Source: Brevibacillus migulae
Lineage (GTDB): Bacteria > Bacillota > Bacilli > Brevibacillales > Brevibacillaceae
DNA length: 64,000 bases
Direction: 5' to 3'
Assembly: GCF_004521915.1 (NCBI RefSeq)
Contig: NZ_SDKD01000004.1
Coordinates: 216,815 to 280,814 of the forward strand
Numbering within the stretch: position 1 is the stretch's first letter; each line of letters starts with the position of its first letter. Position numbers and translations under genes: made by a program. Positions 35,717 through 43,950 of this stretch are shown piece after piece. The notes under the pieces were generated by a model. It was not told where the DNA came from. It was given only the letters and a program-made list of their open reading frames with translations, and made no database searches.

Positions 35717-36427
35717 ATGCAAATCATCGTGTTTGACCTGGAAACAACGCTAACCTATCAAAAAGATACCGTGCCGGAAATCATCGAAATCGGTGCCTGC
35801 AAAATCGATACGAAAGAGCAGCAGGTCAATGTGGATACGTTTCAGCGGTATACCTTTCCGCATATCCAGCAGCGTATTACGGAGAGAACCCGGAAATTTA
35901 TCGGGCTGCGCAAAGAGGACATGCCGGAGTTTATCCCATTCCGAAAGGCGTTCGCCGAATTTTTGGAGTGGATCGGGACAGATGAGGACTATTACTTATG
36001 CACATGGGGCAGAGACGATAAAAAGCTGATGATTGAACATTGCGCCCGCTTTGGACTGCCGCTGAGCTGGCTGCGCAACTACAATGACATACAGCCCGTG
36101 ATCAGCACCACGATAGCCGAACGGACGCAAATCAGCCTGAAGGACGCCATCGATGCGGCAGGGATTGTTCAGGAAGGGAGACTTCATTCAGCGCTTGTGG
36201 ATGCCATCCATACAGCCCACGTGCTGATCAAGTTCAACCGGATTGTCCATCTGGAGAAGAACACCCCAGAAGAAAATTACTACATGGCCAGTCCATTATA
36301 TGTGACCTGCACGGGCTGCAAAAAAACGAAGTATTATACGGAGTTTGCCCGTAAAAGCAAAAGGTGTCAGCAATGCTTGCAGCGGATGAAAAAAGCAAAA
36401 GAGGCGGAGCTGCAAAATACGCAGTAA
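35717..36427 (+). CDS. DEDDh 3'-5' exonuclease with C-terminal zinc motif, KapD-like
   Basis: The 236-residue protein has exonuclease motifs ExoI FDLETT (DxE), ExoII in YLCTWGRDDKKLM (Asp) and ExoIII HSALVDAIHTA (HxAxxD). It resembles KapD/ERI-1-like ribo-exonucleases. After about residue 190 an extra segment has CTGCKKTKYY and CQQCLQRMKKAKEAE, a four-Cys zinc finger followed by a charged helix, likely for nucleic-acid binding. SD AGTGAGTGAGAG is weak. Substrate unknown. Confidence 0.82.
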   Translation: MQIIVFDLETTLTYQKDTVPEIIEIGACKIDTKEQQVNVDTFQRYTFPHIQQRITERTRKFIGLRKEDMPEFIPFRKAFAEFLEWIGTDEDYYLCTWGRDDKKLMIEHCARFGLPLSWLRNYNDIQPVISTTIAERTQISLKDAIDAAGIVQEGRLHSALVDAIHTAHVLIKFNRIVHLEKNTPEENYYMASPLYVTCTGCKKTKYYTEFARKSKRCQQCLQRMKKAKEAELQNTQ

Positions 36428-36436
36428 TGCAAACAA

Positions 36437-36470
36437 AAACGGTCGTTCTCCAGGGAACGACCGTTCTTTT
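36437..36470. terminator. Bidirectional terminator
   Basis: AACGGTCGTTC (36439-36449) pairs with GAACGACCGTT (36455-36465), followed by Ts. It lies between the exonuclease gene and the convergent subtilase gene. Confidence 0.9.
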
Positions 36471-36488
36471 TTAAGCTTGAGAGGGGAA

Positions 36489-38246
36489 TTAGCTGAAGAC
36501 CGCGTAAGCGTTGGAACGCGAGGTCTTCTGTGCCAGCTCCCAATCATCCTCCCACATGGCGATCACAGGGGAAGTGACTTGGGGGTCATCGGTAATTAGC
36601 GCATGTTCGCGCGCTACATAAAAGCCATTGTAGGTCCACGATCCGCTGCCGAGAAGGACACGCGTGCGGTCAAAAATGGCGATGGCTGTGTGGAGCTGAC
36701 CAATCTGGCCGTTTCCGCTGTTGAAGGCTTCAATCGCAATGCCTTTTGCCTCCAGATAGCGTGCAGTCTCCAGATTGGCCGCCTGCGAGGTATCCAGGAG
36801 GACACGGACTTGTACGCCGCGTTCAGCTGCGCTGGCAAGGGCTGTGATGGTTTGAATATCCGTCAGCGTCGGGACTTCCACTTCAATCGATTTTTTGGCC
36901 TGTATCAGCTCTTCCCAAAGCAGCTCGGCTATATCCGGGCTATACGCGACCACGGTGCGGGGAGGAGCTGGAGATGTAGGAGGCTGGCTGCCGTCCTGTC
37001 CGAGGAGCTGAAGCGCTCCTTCCAGGTCTACATAGCCTTTCCCGGCATTATTGGGAGCATGGAACAAGTCCTTGGCACCGTTAAGCAGGGCTGTTTTGAT
37101 TTCATCGGGAGTGGCTTCGGGCTTGGCTTGTAAAAGCAACGCCGCAGCCCCTGCGCAAATCGGAGTAGCCATCGAAGTGCCGGACAGGGAGAAGTAATGC
37201 TCGTCTACTCTGCGCTGCGGATAGGCGTTGTCCAGCGTAGAGCCGGGTGAGCGAAGTGCGATGATATTGACGCCTGGGGTGACGATGTCTGGCTTGACGA
37301 GACCATCGATGGTGGGGCCGCGGCTGGAGAATGAGGCGATCGTATCGTCCTCTGATCCGACGGTATATTTATCATCCGTGGCGCCGACCGTGATCAGGAC
37401 GGGATCGATGGCAGGCGTGCCAATCGTACCGGCGCTTGGCCCTTCATTGCCTGCTGCGACAAATACGGTCAGTCCTGCAGCCCATGCTTTTTCGAGTGCC
37501 TGGCAGAGAGGATCCTCCTTATACGATTCCGTCGCGCGGCCGCCGAGAGACAGGGATAAGATGCGAATGCCATACTTGTCTTTATTTTGAATGCACCATT
37601 GGATGCCATCGATGATGTCCGATACGGAGCCTTGTCCGCTGGCATCAAGCACCTTTACGCCTACCAACGAAGCTTCATAGGCGGGACCGCGGTACTTTCC
37701 GTTACTGGATATGCCGGAACCGGCAGCGCAGCCGGCTACATGGGTGCCGTGCCCATTGTCATCATAGGGCTCGGTTTTTCCCTGTATGGTGTCATAAAAG
37801 GCGACAATTCGATTCGTGGGTGTAATGAGGTCCGGATGGGGATAGATTCCGGTGTCGAGGATCGCGATGGTGACATTTTTTCCAGTCAACCCCTTGCTCC
37901 ATTCCGGGGTCGTCCCAATGGTCGGGGAAGCGGTGTCCAAAAGCGCATGCATGGTGCGATCGAGGTGTAGCCGATGTACGGCGTGATTGCTGGCAAGCGG
38001 GCCCAATGCACTCAAGGGCACTCGCAACACCACAGCATCGATGATCGGAAGCTCCTTCACAATGGCCGCACCGCAATCAATCATATACTGGTCAAGGGCA
38101 GCGCAGAGGGTCATGTCCAAATCCGTTTTTCGTTGAAGCAATACAGTGACTTCTTGATCGTGGCCAGTGGCTTGGGACAAGTGCTTTTTCAGGGAAGCAT
38201 CACACTTGTGCAGGTGTTCGCGCAAATCATTGTCCATTTGATACAT
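36489..38246 (-). CDS. Subtilisin-like protease fused to a degenerate PLD-like domain
   Basis: The 585-residue protein has no signal peptide. An S8 domain (about 110-415) carries the triad Asp131 (ILDTGIYPHPDL), His166 (GHGTHVAG) and Ser358 (SGTSMATP), with oxyanion Asn267, most like cytoplasmic AprX. After a Pro-rich linker (421-430) a phospholipase D-like domain begins (about 432-585). Its HxKxxxxD site reads H519-T-A521-IAIF-D526 then GSGSW, so the catalytic Lys is Ala and it is probably a binding module. AAGGAGG precedes ATG 38246. Role unknown; a stress-linked intracellular protease is likely. Confidence 0.85.
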   Translation of the reverse strand: MYQMDNDLREHLHKCDASLKKHLSQATGHDQEVTVLLQRKTDLDMTLCAALDQYMIDCGAAIVKELPIIDAVVLRVPLSALGPLASNHAVHRLHLDRTMHALLDTASPTIGTTPEWSKGLTGKNVTIAILDTGIYPHPDLITPTNRIVAFYDTIQGKTEPYDDNGHGTHVAGCAAGSGISSNGKYRGPAYEASLVGVKVLDASGQGSVSDIIDGIQWCIQNKDKYGIRILSLSLGGRATESYKEDPLCQALEKAWAAGLTVFVAAGNEGPSAGTIGTPAIDPVLITVGATDDKYTVGSEDDTIASFSSRGPTIDGLVKPDIVTPGVNIIALRSPGSTLDNAYPQRRVDEHYFSLSGTSMATPICAGAAALLLQAKPEATPDEIKTALLNGAKDLFHAPNNAGKGYVDLEGALQLLGQDGSQPPTSPAPPRTVVAYSPDIAELLWEELIQAKKSIEVEVPTLTDIQTITALASAAERGVQVRVLLDTSQAANLETARYLEAKGIAIEAFNSGNGQIGQLHTAIAIFDRTRVLLGSGSWTYNGFYVAREHALITDDPQVTSPVIAMWEDDWELAQKTSRSNAYAVFS

Positions 38247-38325
38247 CAGAACAACCTCCTTCGCAAGCGTATTTGGTTAGCCAGTCTATATCTAAATAAT
38301 ACCTATTTCTTCCAGATGGGTCACT

Positions 38326-38493
38326 ATGCATAGCGAACTATATTCAGAATACTCAAACGACAAAAAACAGCCCAGATTGGTCATTTCGGAGCAGGGAAAA
38401 GAGGAAGTGGAAGGACCAAAGATAGGGAGCCGGGTGTGGGAAGGAGTAGAGCGTCTAAGGTTGAGAGAAACGATCGAAGCGTTGGGAGTGTAA
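38326..38493 (+). CDS. Possible small protein, 55 residues
   Basis: An open frame from ATG 38326 to TAA 38491-38493 codes for a soluble, charged 55-residue product (starting MHSELYSEYSNDKKQPRLVI, ending VERLRLRETIEALGV). It ends 4 bp before a strong terminator, which favours a real gene. Against it, no good SD is visible upstream. I do not recognise the family. The rest of the 38247-38542 gap holds only the subtilase gene's upstream region. Confidence 0.35.
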   Translation: MHSELYSEYSNDKKQPRLVISEQGKEEVEGPKIGSRVWEGVERLRLRETIEALGV

Positions 38494-38496
38494 AGA

Positions 38497-38541
38497 AATA
38501 GCCTGCTCATGGTCAGACCCATGGTAAGCAGGCTATTTTTC
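38497..38541. terminator. Bidirectional terminator
   Basis: AATAGCCTGCT (38497-38507) pairs with AGCAGGCTATT (38527-38537), with an inner CATGG/CCATG pair, followed by Ts. It ends the yfhA gene on the minus strand. Confidence 0.85.
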
Positions 38542-38542
38542 A

Positions 38543-39532
38543 TTACGAGCGTTTTCGAAACAGGAGATAAAGGAAAAACGGAGCGCCAATCGCGGCTGTA
38601 AAGACACCTGCGGGAATATCGAGTGGAGAAAATGAGATCCTCCCTATGAGATCAGCGGCGAGCAGCAGGACCGCACCCATCAATGCGGAGACGGGAAGGA
38701 GCATCCGATGTACAGGATCCACCAATTGTCGAGCCATGTGGGGTGCCATCAGTCCGATAAAAGCAACTCCTCCCGCAATCCCGACCGCAGCGCCTGCAAG
38801 GGCAACGCTGCAAAGCAACAAGCGCAATCTGCTTTTCTGGACAGGACTTCCCAACCCTACCGCAAGCTCATCTCCTAAGGCTTGCATGTCTAATTCTTTG
38901 GACAAAAAGAATGTCATCAGCAGAAATCCGAGCACCCAGGGCAGCAAGGCAATGACATGCTTCCAGGCTGTTCCATATAGTGTCCCAGTCAACCAGCCCA
39001 ATATCTGACTGGCTTGGTAGGCTTCGTCGACTAATAGCAAAAAGGTGGTGACGGCTCCCATCGCGGTTGCTATGCCGATGCCGATCAGTACCAAGCGAAA
39101 CGGAGAGACCCCATTCTTCCAGGCAAGCAGGTAATTCAGGAAGGTCGCCAGCAAGGCCCCGCCGATTGCAACGAAGGGCAGCCAATGGATGCTAAATATC
39201 CCGCCGGTACCCACGAGAAAGGATACGGCAGCTGCCGAAGCACCGCCAGTGATTCCGACAAGATCGGGTGCGGCTAGTGGATTGCGGATAATCCCCTGCA
39301 GGATGGTGCCGGAAACAGCAAGGGCAGCGCCCACCAGGATCGCGGCCGTCACACGCGGAAGGCGAAGGTCTTGAATAATCATGCGAAACGGACTGTCTGC
39401 ATCTGTAAACAATACGCGAAGAGTCTCAAGGAGAGGGATCGGCTTGCTGCCCAGAGACACACTGACTACGGACAACAGCAGTAAAAGCATGATAAGCATC
39501 AGCCATATGCTGCGTTTTTGCAGGCTACTCAT
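38543..39532 (-). CDS. yfhA: FecCD-type siderophore ABC permease, YfhA-like
   Basis: The 329-residue protein has about ten membrane segments and the FecCD pattern: RLPRVTAAILVGAALAVSGTILQGIIRNPLAAPDLVGITGGA, LGWLTGTLYG and VGIAGGVAFIGLMAPHMARQLV (contact with the ATPase). It forms a heterodimeric channel with the permease just upstream, overlapping it by 8 bp. No ATPase gene is in the locus, as in B. subtilis yfiY-yfiZ-yfhA, where the shared ATPase YusV is used. Confidence 0.92.
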   Translation of the reverse strand: MSSLQKRSIWLMLIMLLLLLSVVSVSLGSKPIPLLETLRVLFTDADSPFRMIIQDLRLPRVTAAILVGAALAVSGTILQGIIRNPLAAPDLVGITGGASAAAVSFLVGTGGIFSIHWLPFVAIGGALLATFLNYLLAWKNGVSPFRLVLIGIGIATAMGAVTTFLLLVDEAYQASQILGWLTGTLYGTAWKHVIALLPWVLGFLLMTFFLSKELDMQALGDELAVGLGSPVQKSRLRLLLCSVALAGAAVGIAGGVAFIGLMAPHMARQLVDPVHRMLLPVSALMGAVLLLAADLIGRISFSPLDIPAGVFTAAIGAPFFLYLLFRKRS

Positions 39533-40535
39533 AAGTCCTCCTTCGCGCGATATAGACTAGAAACGGTACGCCTAAGAGAGCGGTGGCAACTCCCACCGGG
39601 ACTTCTCTTGGCAGCAAAACAAAGCGAGAGACGATATCCGCCGCCACGAGCAGTAGCGCCCCGTACACCCCGCAATAAGGAAGCAGCCAGCGAAAATCGT
39701 TCCCGATCAGGAAGCGGCACAGATGCGGGACCATGATTCCAATAAAGGCAATGGGACCGGCGACAGACACAGAGCCGCCCGCAAGTAACACGATGGTAAT
39801 GATCGTGATGATTTTCACCATCACGGTCCGTTGCCCCAAACCTGTGGCTACCTCATCCCCCATCGATATGATGTTAATAGCCCGTGCCAGCGTAAAAGCC
39901 ATAGCCCAACCGATCAGCAGATAAGGAAATACCATCAGCAGATCGGCTAAATCCCGGCCAGAGACAGATCCGACCAGCCAGAAAAGCGCCTCCTCAACGG
40001 TTTCCTTATTCAGGAGCATAATCCCCGAAGTAATGGCGGAGGCGAATGCGGTGACAGCAGATCCAGCGAGGGTCAGCTTGATCGGTTGAAAGCCATCCCT
40101 GCCGATGGAGCCGAGCAAAAATACCAGACATGCCGCCAATCCGGCCCCCGTAAAAGCTACCCATATCATCATTCCTTGTCCCAAGAGTGAACCTAAAAAC
40201 GTAATACTGAGAACAAGCAAGAGAGAAGCACCGGCATTAATGCCAAATACGGAGGGAGAAGCAAGCGGATTTTTGGTCAACGCTTGCATCAAAGCGCCAG
40301 CAATTGCAAGACTTCCGCCTACACAAGCAGCGATGACTGCTCGAGGAACCCGTGTATTCGTTACGATCAGATGGTCATAGGAGCCGTCAAAATGCATAAT
40401 TGCGTCCCAAAATGTATGCAAGCTGATGGTTTGCACACCCAACAGCACACTCATCAGCATAATCATGATGAGCATCAAGAATGTCCCGAGCAGCAAAGCC
40501 ACTTTTGCCTGACGGCTGCGAAGCAAAGAAAGCAT
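39525..40535 (-). CDS. yfiZ: FecCD-type siderophore ABC permease, YfiZ-like
   Basis: The 336-residue partner permease shows TRVPRAVIAACVGGSLAIAGALMQALTKNPLASPSVFGINAGAS and VSVAGPIAFIGIMVPHLCRFLIG. GGAGAGGAGGG precedes ATG 40535. It is divergent from the binding protein gene; a Fur box (40635-40649) lies on its promoter side. Ligand is inferred to be a hydroxamate or mixed citrate siderophore by analogy with YfiY. Confidence 0.92.
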   Translation of the reverse strand: MLSLLRSRQAKVALLLGTFLMLIMIMLMSVLLGVQTISLHTFWDAIMHFDGSYDHLIVTNTRVPRAVIAACVGGSLAIAGALMQALTKNPLASPSVFGINAGASLLLVLSITFLGSLLGQGMMIWVAFTGAGLAACLVFLLGSIGRDGFQPIKLTLAGSAVTAFASAITSGIMLLNKETVEEALFWLVGSVSGRDLADLLMVFPYLLIGWAMAFTLARAINIISMGDEVATGLGQRTVMVKIITIITIVLLAGGSVSVAGPIAFIGIMVPHLCRFLIGNDFRWLLPYCGVYGALLLVAADIVSRFVLLPREVPVGVATALLGVPFLVYIARRRTYE

Positions 40536-40634
40536 GCAGGATCCCTCCTCTCCGTTGTATCAATAACCGTTGCATTTTTCTATCTATGCAAACAGCTTCA
40601 TTGTATGGAAACAATATACAGGTGTCAACGAAAA

Positions 40635-40649
40635 TGAAAATCATTTTCA
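40635..40649. promoter_or_regulatory. Fur box near the yfiZ start
   Basis: TGAAAATCATTTTCA is a perfect 7-1-7 palindrome of the Fur type (consensus TGATAATNATTATCA), about 100 bp upstream of yfiZ. Confidence 0.7.
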
Positions 40650-40691
40650 AAAAGAGATTGACAGCAGGTAAATCCTGTCATTTAATATTAG

Positions 40692-40706
40692 TGATAATGA
40701 TTATCA
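40692..40706. promoter_or_regulatory. Consensus Fur box upstream of yfiY
   Basis: TGATAATGATTATCA is identical to the 7-1-7 Fur consensus. It lies 53 bp before the yfiY start and should give iron repression of the binding protein gene. Confidence 0.9.
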
Positions 40707-40758
40707 TTTTTAAAAAAAGGTGGTTTGTTTACACAAAAAGGTGGGGGAGAGAATCGAG

Positions 40759-41754
40759 ATGAGTGGGAGACAGGTAAAAAAGGTTTGTGCGCTTTTTATG
40801 GTTTTCGCGATGGCGCTAGTCGCTGCTGGGTGTGGCGGAAACGCTTCAACAAGTCAGCCGGCACCGACAACAGGTGATGCTTCCCAGGCATCGTCGGCAA
40901 AACCGGCCGATGTTCGCATCGTAAAGCATGCTATGGGGGAGGCAGAGATCAAAGGGACACCGCAAAGAGTTGTCGTTTTGACCAATGAAGGGACGGAAGC
41001 GCTGCTCGCAATGGGCGTAAAGCCGGTAGGGGCTGTTCGTTCCTGGAGCGGGGATCCGTGGTATGACCATATCAAAGCGGAAATGGACGGAGTGGTCGAT
41101 CTTGGGGAAGAAACGGAGCCCAATCTCGAGGAAATTGCCTCTCTTCAGCCAGACCTGATCCTTGGCAACAAAGTGCGCCAAGAAAAGGTATATGAGCAGC
41201 TGAAGGCTATCGCGCCAACCGTTTTTTCCGAAGAGCTTTCCGGTAGATGGAAGCAAAACTTTGCTTTATATGCGGAGGCTTTAAACAAAAAAGCAGAGGG
41301 AGAAAAAATATTGGCTGATTTCGATCAACGAGTTGCCGAAGCCAAGGAGAAGCTTGGTGAAAAAACAAAAACAAAGGTCTCGGTCGTTCGTTTTTCTGCG
41401 AAACAAGTGCGTCTGTACCAGAAAGATACGTTTAGCGGTGTCCTGCTGAGCCAGCTTGGTTTTGCACGTCCAGCCTCCCAAGACAAAGACCAGTTTATGG
41501 AGGTTATTACCAAAGAACGAATCAAGGACATGGACGGCGATGTGCTCTTCTACTTCAATAGCAACACGACAGGTGAAACGGACGCGACAAAGGTTCAACA
41601 GGAATGGATGAAGGATCCGCTGTATCAAACGCTTCAGGTAGCGAAAGAAAACAAGGCTCACGAGGTGAATGAAGTGATCTGGAATACAGCGGGAGGCATC
41701 AAGGCAGCCAATCTGCTCCTTGAGGAAATCTTGCAACACTTTGAAGCGAAATAA
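40759..41754 (+). CDS. yfiY: Iron-siderophore binding lipoprotein YfiY-like
   Basis: The 331-residue protein starts at ATG 40759; the basic start and hydrophobic core end in the lipobox LVAAGC (lipidated Cys about residue 25). The class III binding fold shows IKGTPQRVVVLTNEGTEALLAMGVKPVGAVRSWSGDPWYDHIK and the closing VIWNTAGGIKAANLLLEEI, both close to B. subtilis YfiY (schizokinen and arthrobactin uptake). It delivers ferric siderophore to YfiZ-YfhA. Confidence 0.92.
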   Translation: MSGRQVKKVCALFMVFAMALVAAGCGGNASTSQPAPTTGDASQASSAKPADVRIVKHAMGEAEIKGTPQRVVVLTNEGTEALLAMGVKPVGAVRSWSGDPWYDHIKAEMDGVVDLGEETEPNLEEIASLQPDLILGNKVRQEKVYEQLKAIAPTVFSEELSGRWKQNFALYAEALNKKAEGEKILADFDQRVAEAKEKLGEKTKTKVSVVRFSAKQVRLYQKDTFSGVLLSQLGFARPASQDKDQFMEVITKERIKDMDGDVLFYFNSNTTGETDATKVQQEWMKDPLYQTLQVAKENKAHEVNEVIWNTAGGIKAANLLLEEILQHFEAK

Positions 41755-41769
41755 CTGCCAATCATAGCG

Positions 41770-41797
41770 AAAAGGGGGAGAGATACCCCCTTTTTTG
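41770..41797 (+). terminator. Terminator of yfiY
   Basis: AAAAGGGGG (41770-41778) pairs with CCCCCTTTT (about 41786-41794), followed by Ts. Confidence 0.9.
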
Positions 41798-41857
41798 TAT
41801 TTTTGCGCTCGCCTTGTTTTCTCAAAATTCCCAATTATATTTCAATGGTGAATAGTA

Positions 41858-41885
41858 TTGACTAACATAAAGCTTCTACTACAAT
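41858..41885 (+). promoter_or_regulatory. Promoter of the c-di-GMP-I leader
   Basis: TTGACT (41858-41863), 16 bp, TACAAT (41880-41885). It starts the leader carrying the riboswitch. Confidence 0.65.
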
Positions 41886-41929
41886 AGAACTGAGCAAAAA
41901 GTAACAGTTCATGGATATGAATAAGTTGC

Positions 41930-42092
41930 TAACCATGCGTGACGACAAGGGCAAACCCGAATGAAAAGCGGGGACGCAAAGCCACGGGCCTACGGTATTT
42001 TTCCATACACGGCAGCCGGGCTACCGAATAAGCAGAGGGAAAGCATCTAGATAATTAGACCCTGCTATTTCGGTTGAAATGCGGGTTTTTTG
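41930..42092 (+). promoter_or_regulatory. c-di-GMP-I (GEMM) riboswitch with terminator
   Basis: The aptamer (about 41930-42028) has the conserved GEMM-I series: AAGGGCAAACC, GAATGAAAAGC tetraloop hairpin, GGGGACGCAAAGCCACGGGCCTA, and a second hairpin ending GGCAGCCGGGCTACCGA. Downstream, AGCAGAGGG (about 42031) could pair with CCCTGCT (42060-42066), while the alternative ACCC-T-GC-T-ATTTC (42059-42071) pairs with GAAAT-GC-GGGT (42076-42086) and six Ts as an intrinsic terminator. The two folds exclude each other, as in transcriptional riboswitches. It controls the chemoreceptor at 42162. Confidence 0.92.
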
Positions 42093-42161
42093 TATTTTTG
42101 TACTAATTTTTTGTGGGAATAAAGTCGGTCTTGAGATTGAACAAAAAGGAGAGGGATTCGT

Positions 42162-43904
42162 TTGCTGCGCAAGAGTATCGTGTTCAAAACGTTGGTTTGG
42201 CTGATTGCATCGATTTTACTGCTGTCCGGGGTATTAATGTTTTTATCTTACGAGCGGTCCAAAGATATTTATTTCAATCAAATCACTTCTTTTGAAGGAT
42301 TGTCCGAGGTCAAAATGGGTCTTATGGCCAAAGAAATCTCGGAACTGGCAAAAAAGGTGGAAAATGGAACTGCTATTGATCAAAATAGTGAAGAAGCCAA
42401 AGCGTTGTTTGTGACACTGCAAAGCTTTGCCGAAAATGACATTTTGGCTAATAGCTACGTGGACATTCCCCGTTCCACGATGAAGGAGGACAAGCGTTTT
42501 ACCAATGCGATTGGGGTTGGTCAGTCTCTTCTTGATGCAGGTGTTACATTTGGGATGGAATATGAGATGCGTCCGGAATTATGGGATGCGCGCGATCAAG
42601 CGGAAAAAGGGGAGCCTGCTATCTCAGAGGTCTACACGGATGACTATGGGAAATGGCTCACGATGTTCGTACCGGTGAAGGATCAAAATGGCCAAATGAT
42701 TGCCATTCATGGTTTGGATCTGGATGTGAGCAAAATCGAATCCAATTTAAATAAAGTGCTGCTCCAGGATCTTCTGATCGCCATCGCCCTCATCGTGGTC
42801 GTAACCGTCATCGTATCTCTTGTTTTCCGCAAAATGCTCACGCCCATCCAACAATTGTCCAAGCTTACATTGAAGGTGGCGGAGGGGGATCTGAGCATTC
42901 AGATTCCGGTGAAAAGCGATGATGAAATCGGGCAATTGAGCCGCAACTTTAACGAGATGGTCAATCAGCTCAAGAATGTCATCACACAGGTGCGTTCCAC
43001 CTCTACACACATTGCCTCCTTTACCGAAGAGCTGACCGCAAGCACAAACCAGACTACGGAGGCTGCACAGCAAATCGCGGTGACCATCCAGGAAGCGGCA
43101 CAAGGAGCAGAGTCGCAAGCGCAAAGCGTAGAAGAGAGCGGTCAGGCGACCCTTACGCTTTCGAGCGGCATTGAGCGTGTGTTGGAGACAACCGAGCATG
43201 TATCTGATCACTCCATGAATACGGTTAAAGAAGCCGAGCAAGGAAACGAGCTTGTGAAAAAAGCGATGGCACAAATGGACGAAATCAATCGTTCCGTAGA
43301 GCATTCCGCCGAGCTGATCCGGATGCTGGAGCAGCGTTCGCAGGAAATCAGCAGCATCGTGGAAGTGATCACGGGCATTTCTAGTCAGACGAACCTGCTG
43401 GCACTCAATGCCGCGATTGAAGCAGCGCGCGCAGGGGAGCAAGGAAGAGGTTTCGCAGTGGTAGCAGATGAAGTCCGCAAGCTTGCTGAACAGTCGCAGC
43501 AGTCAGCCTTGCAAATTGTGGAATTGATTAAAAAGGTGCAAGAAGAAACCGATTCGGTCGTGCAATCGATGAATCAGGGGATCGAAGTGGTTCATGAAGG
43601 CCGGGATGCGGTCAATCAGGTAGGAGAAGTATTCCAGCACATCGTATCCTCGACCCAGGCGGTTGCCGCGGAACTGAAAAACGTCAAAGGAATCTCCAAT
43701 GAAATGGCGACCAGTTCCCAACAGCTGAAAGCGTCAATCGAGATGATTACGAAAGTGTCTGAAGACTCCCTGCGCAACAGCCAGCACATCGTATCTTCTT
43801 CCCAAGAGCAGTTGGCGGCGATGGAGGAAATTGCATCGTCCAGCTCCTCGCTGCTTCATGTGGTAGAAGATTTGAACGAACAAATTCAAAAGTTCAAGGT
43901 GTAA
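42162..43904 (+). CDS. Transmembrane methyl-accepting chemotaxis protein
   Basis: The 580-residue protein starts at TTG 42162, set by AAGGAGAGGG. Order: TM1 (about 10-30), extracellular Cache-like sensor (about 35-195, with [28 protein letters not shown]), TM2 (about 198-218), HAMP (about 220-272, [23 protein letters not shown]), and a long MCP coiled coil with the tip [40 protein letters not shown]. It signals through CheA/CheW. The c-di-GMP-I riboswitch in its leader links it to biofilm-motility control. The ligand is unknown. Confidence 0.95.
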   Translation: MLRKSIVFKTLVWLIASILLLSGVLMFLSYERSKDIYFNQITSFEGLSEVKMGLMAKEISELAKKVENGTAIDQNSEEAKALFVTLQSFAENDILANSYVDIPRSTMKEDKRFTNAIGVGQSLLDAGVTFGMEYEMRPELWDARDQAEKGEPAISEVYTDDYGKWLTMFVPVKDQNGQMIAIHGLDLDVSKIESNLNKVLLQDLLIAIALIVVVTVIVSLVFRKMLTPIQQLSKLTLKVAEGDLSIQIPVKSDDEIGQLSRNFNEMVNQLKNVITQVRSTSTHIASFTEELTASTNQTTEAAQQIAVTIQEAAQGAESQAQSVEESGQATLTLSSGIERVLETTEHVSDHSMNTVKEAEQGNELVKKAMAQMDEINRSVEHSAELIRMLEQRSQEISSIVEVITGISSQTNLLALNAAIEAARAGEQGRGFAVVADEVRKLAEQSQQSALQIVELIKKVQEETDSVVQSMNQGIEVVHEGRDAVNQVGEVFQHIVSSTQAVAAELKNVKGISNEMATSSQQLKASIEMITKVSEDSLRNSQHIVSSSQEQLAAMEEIASSSSSLLHVVEDLNEQIQKFKV

Positions 43905-43950
43905 GTCGAACAGAATAGAAAAACGCATGAAGAGGAGAGAAAGAGAATCC

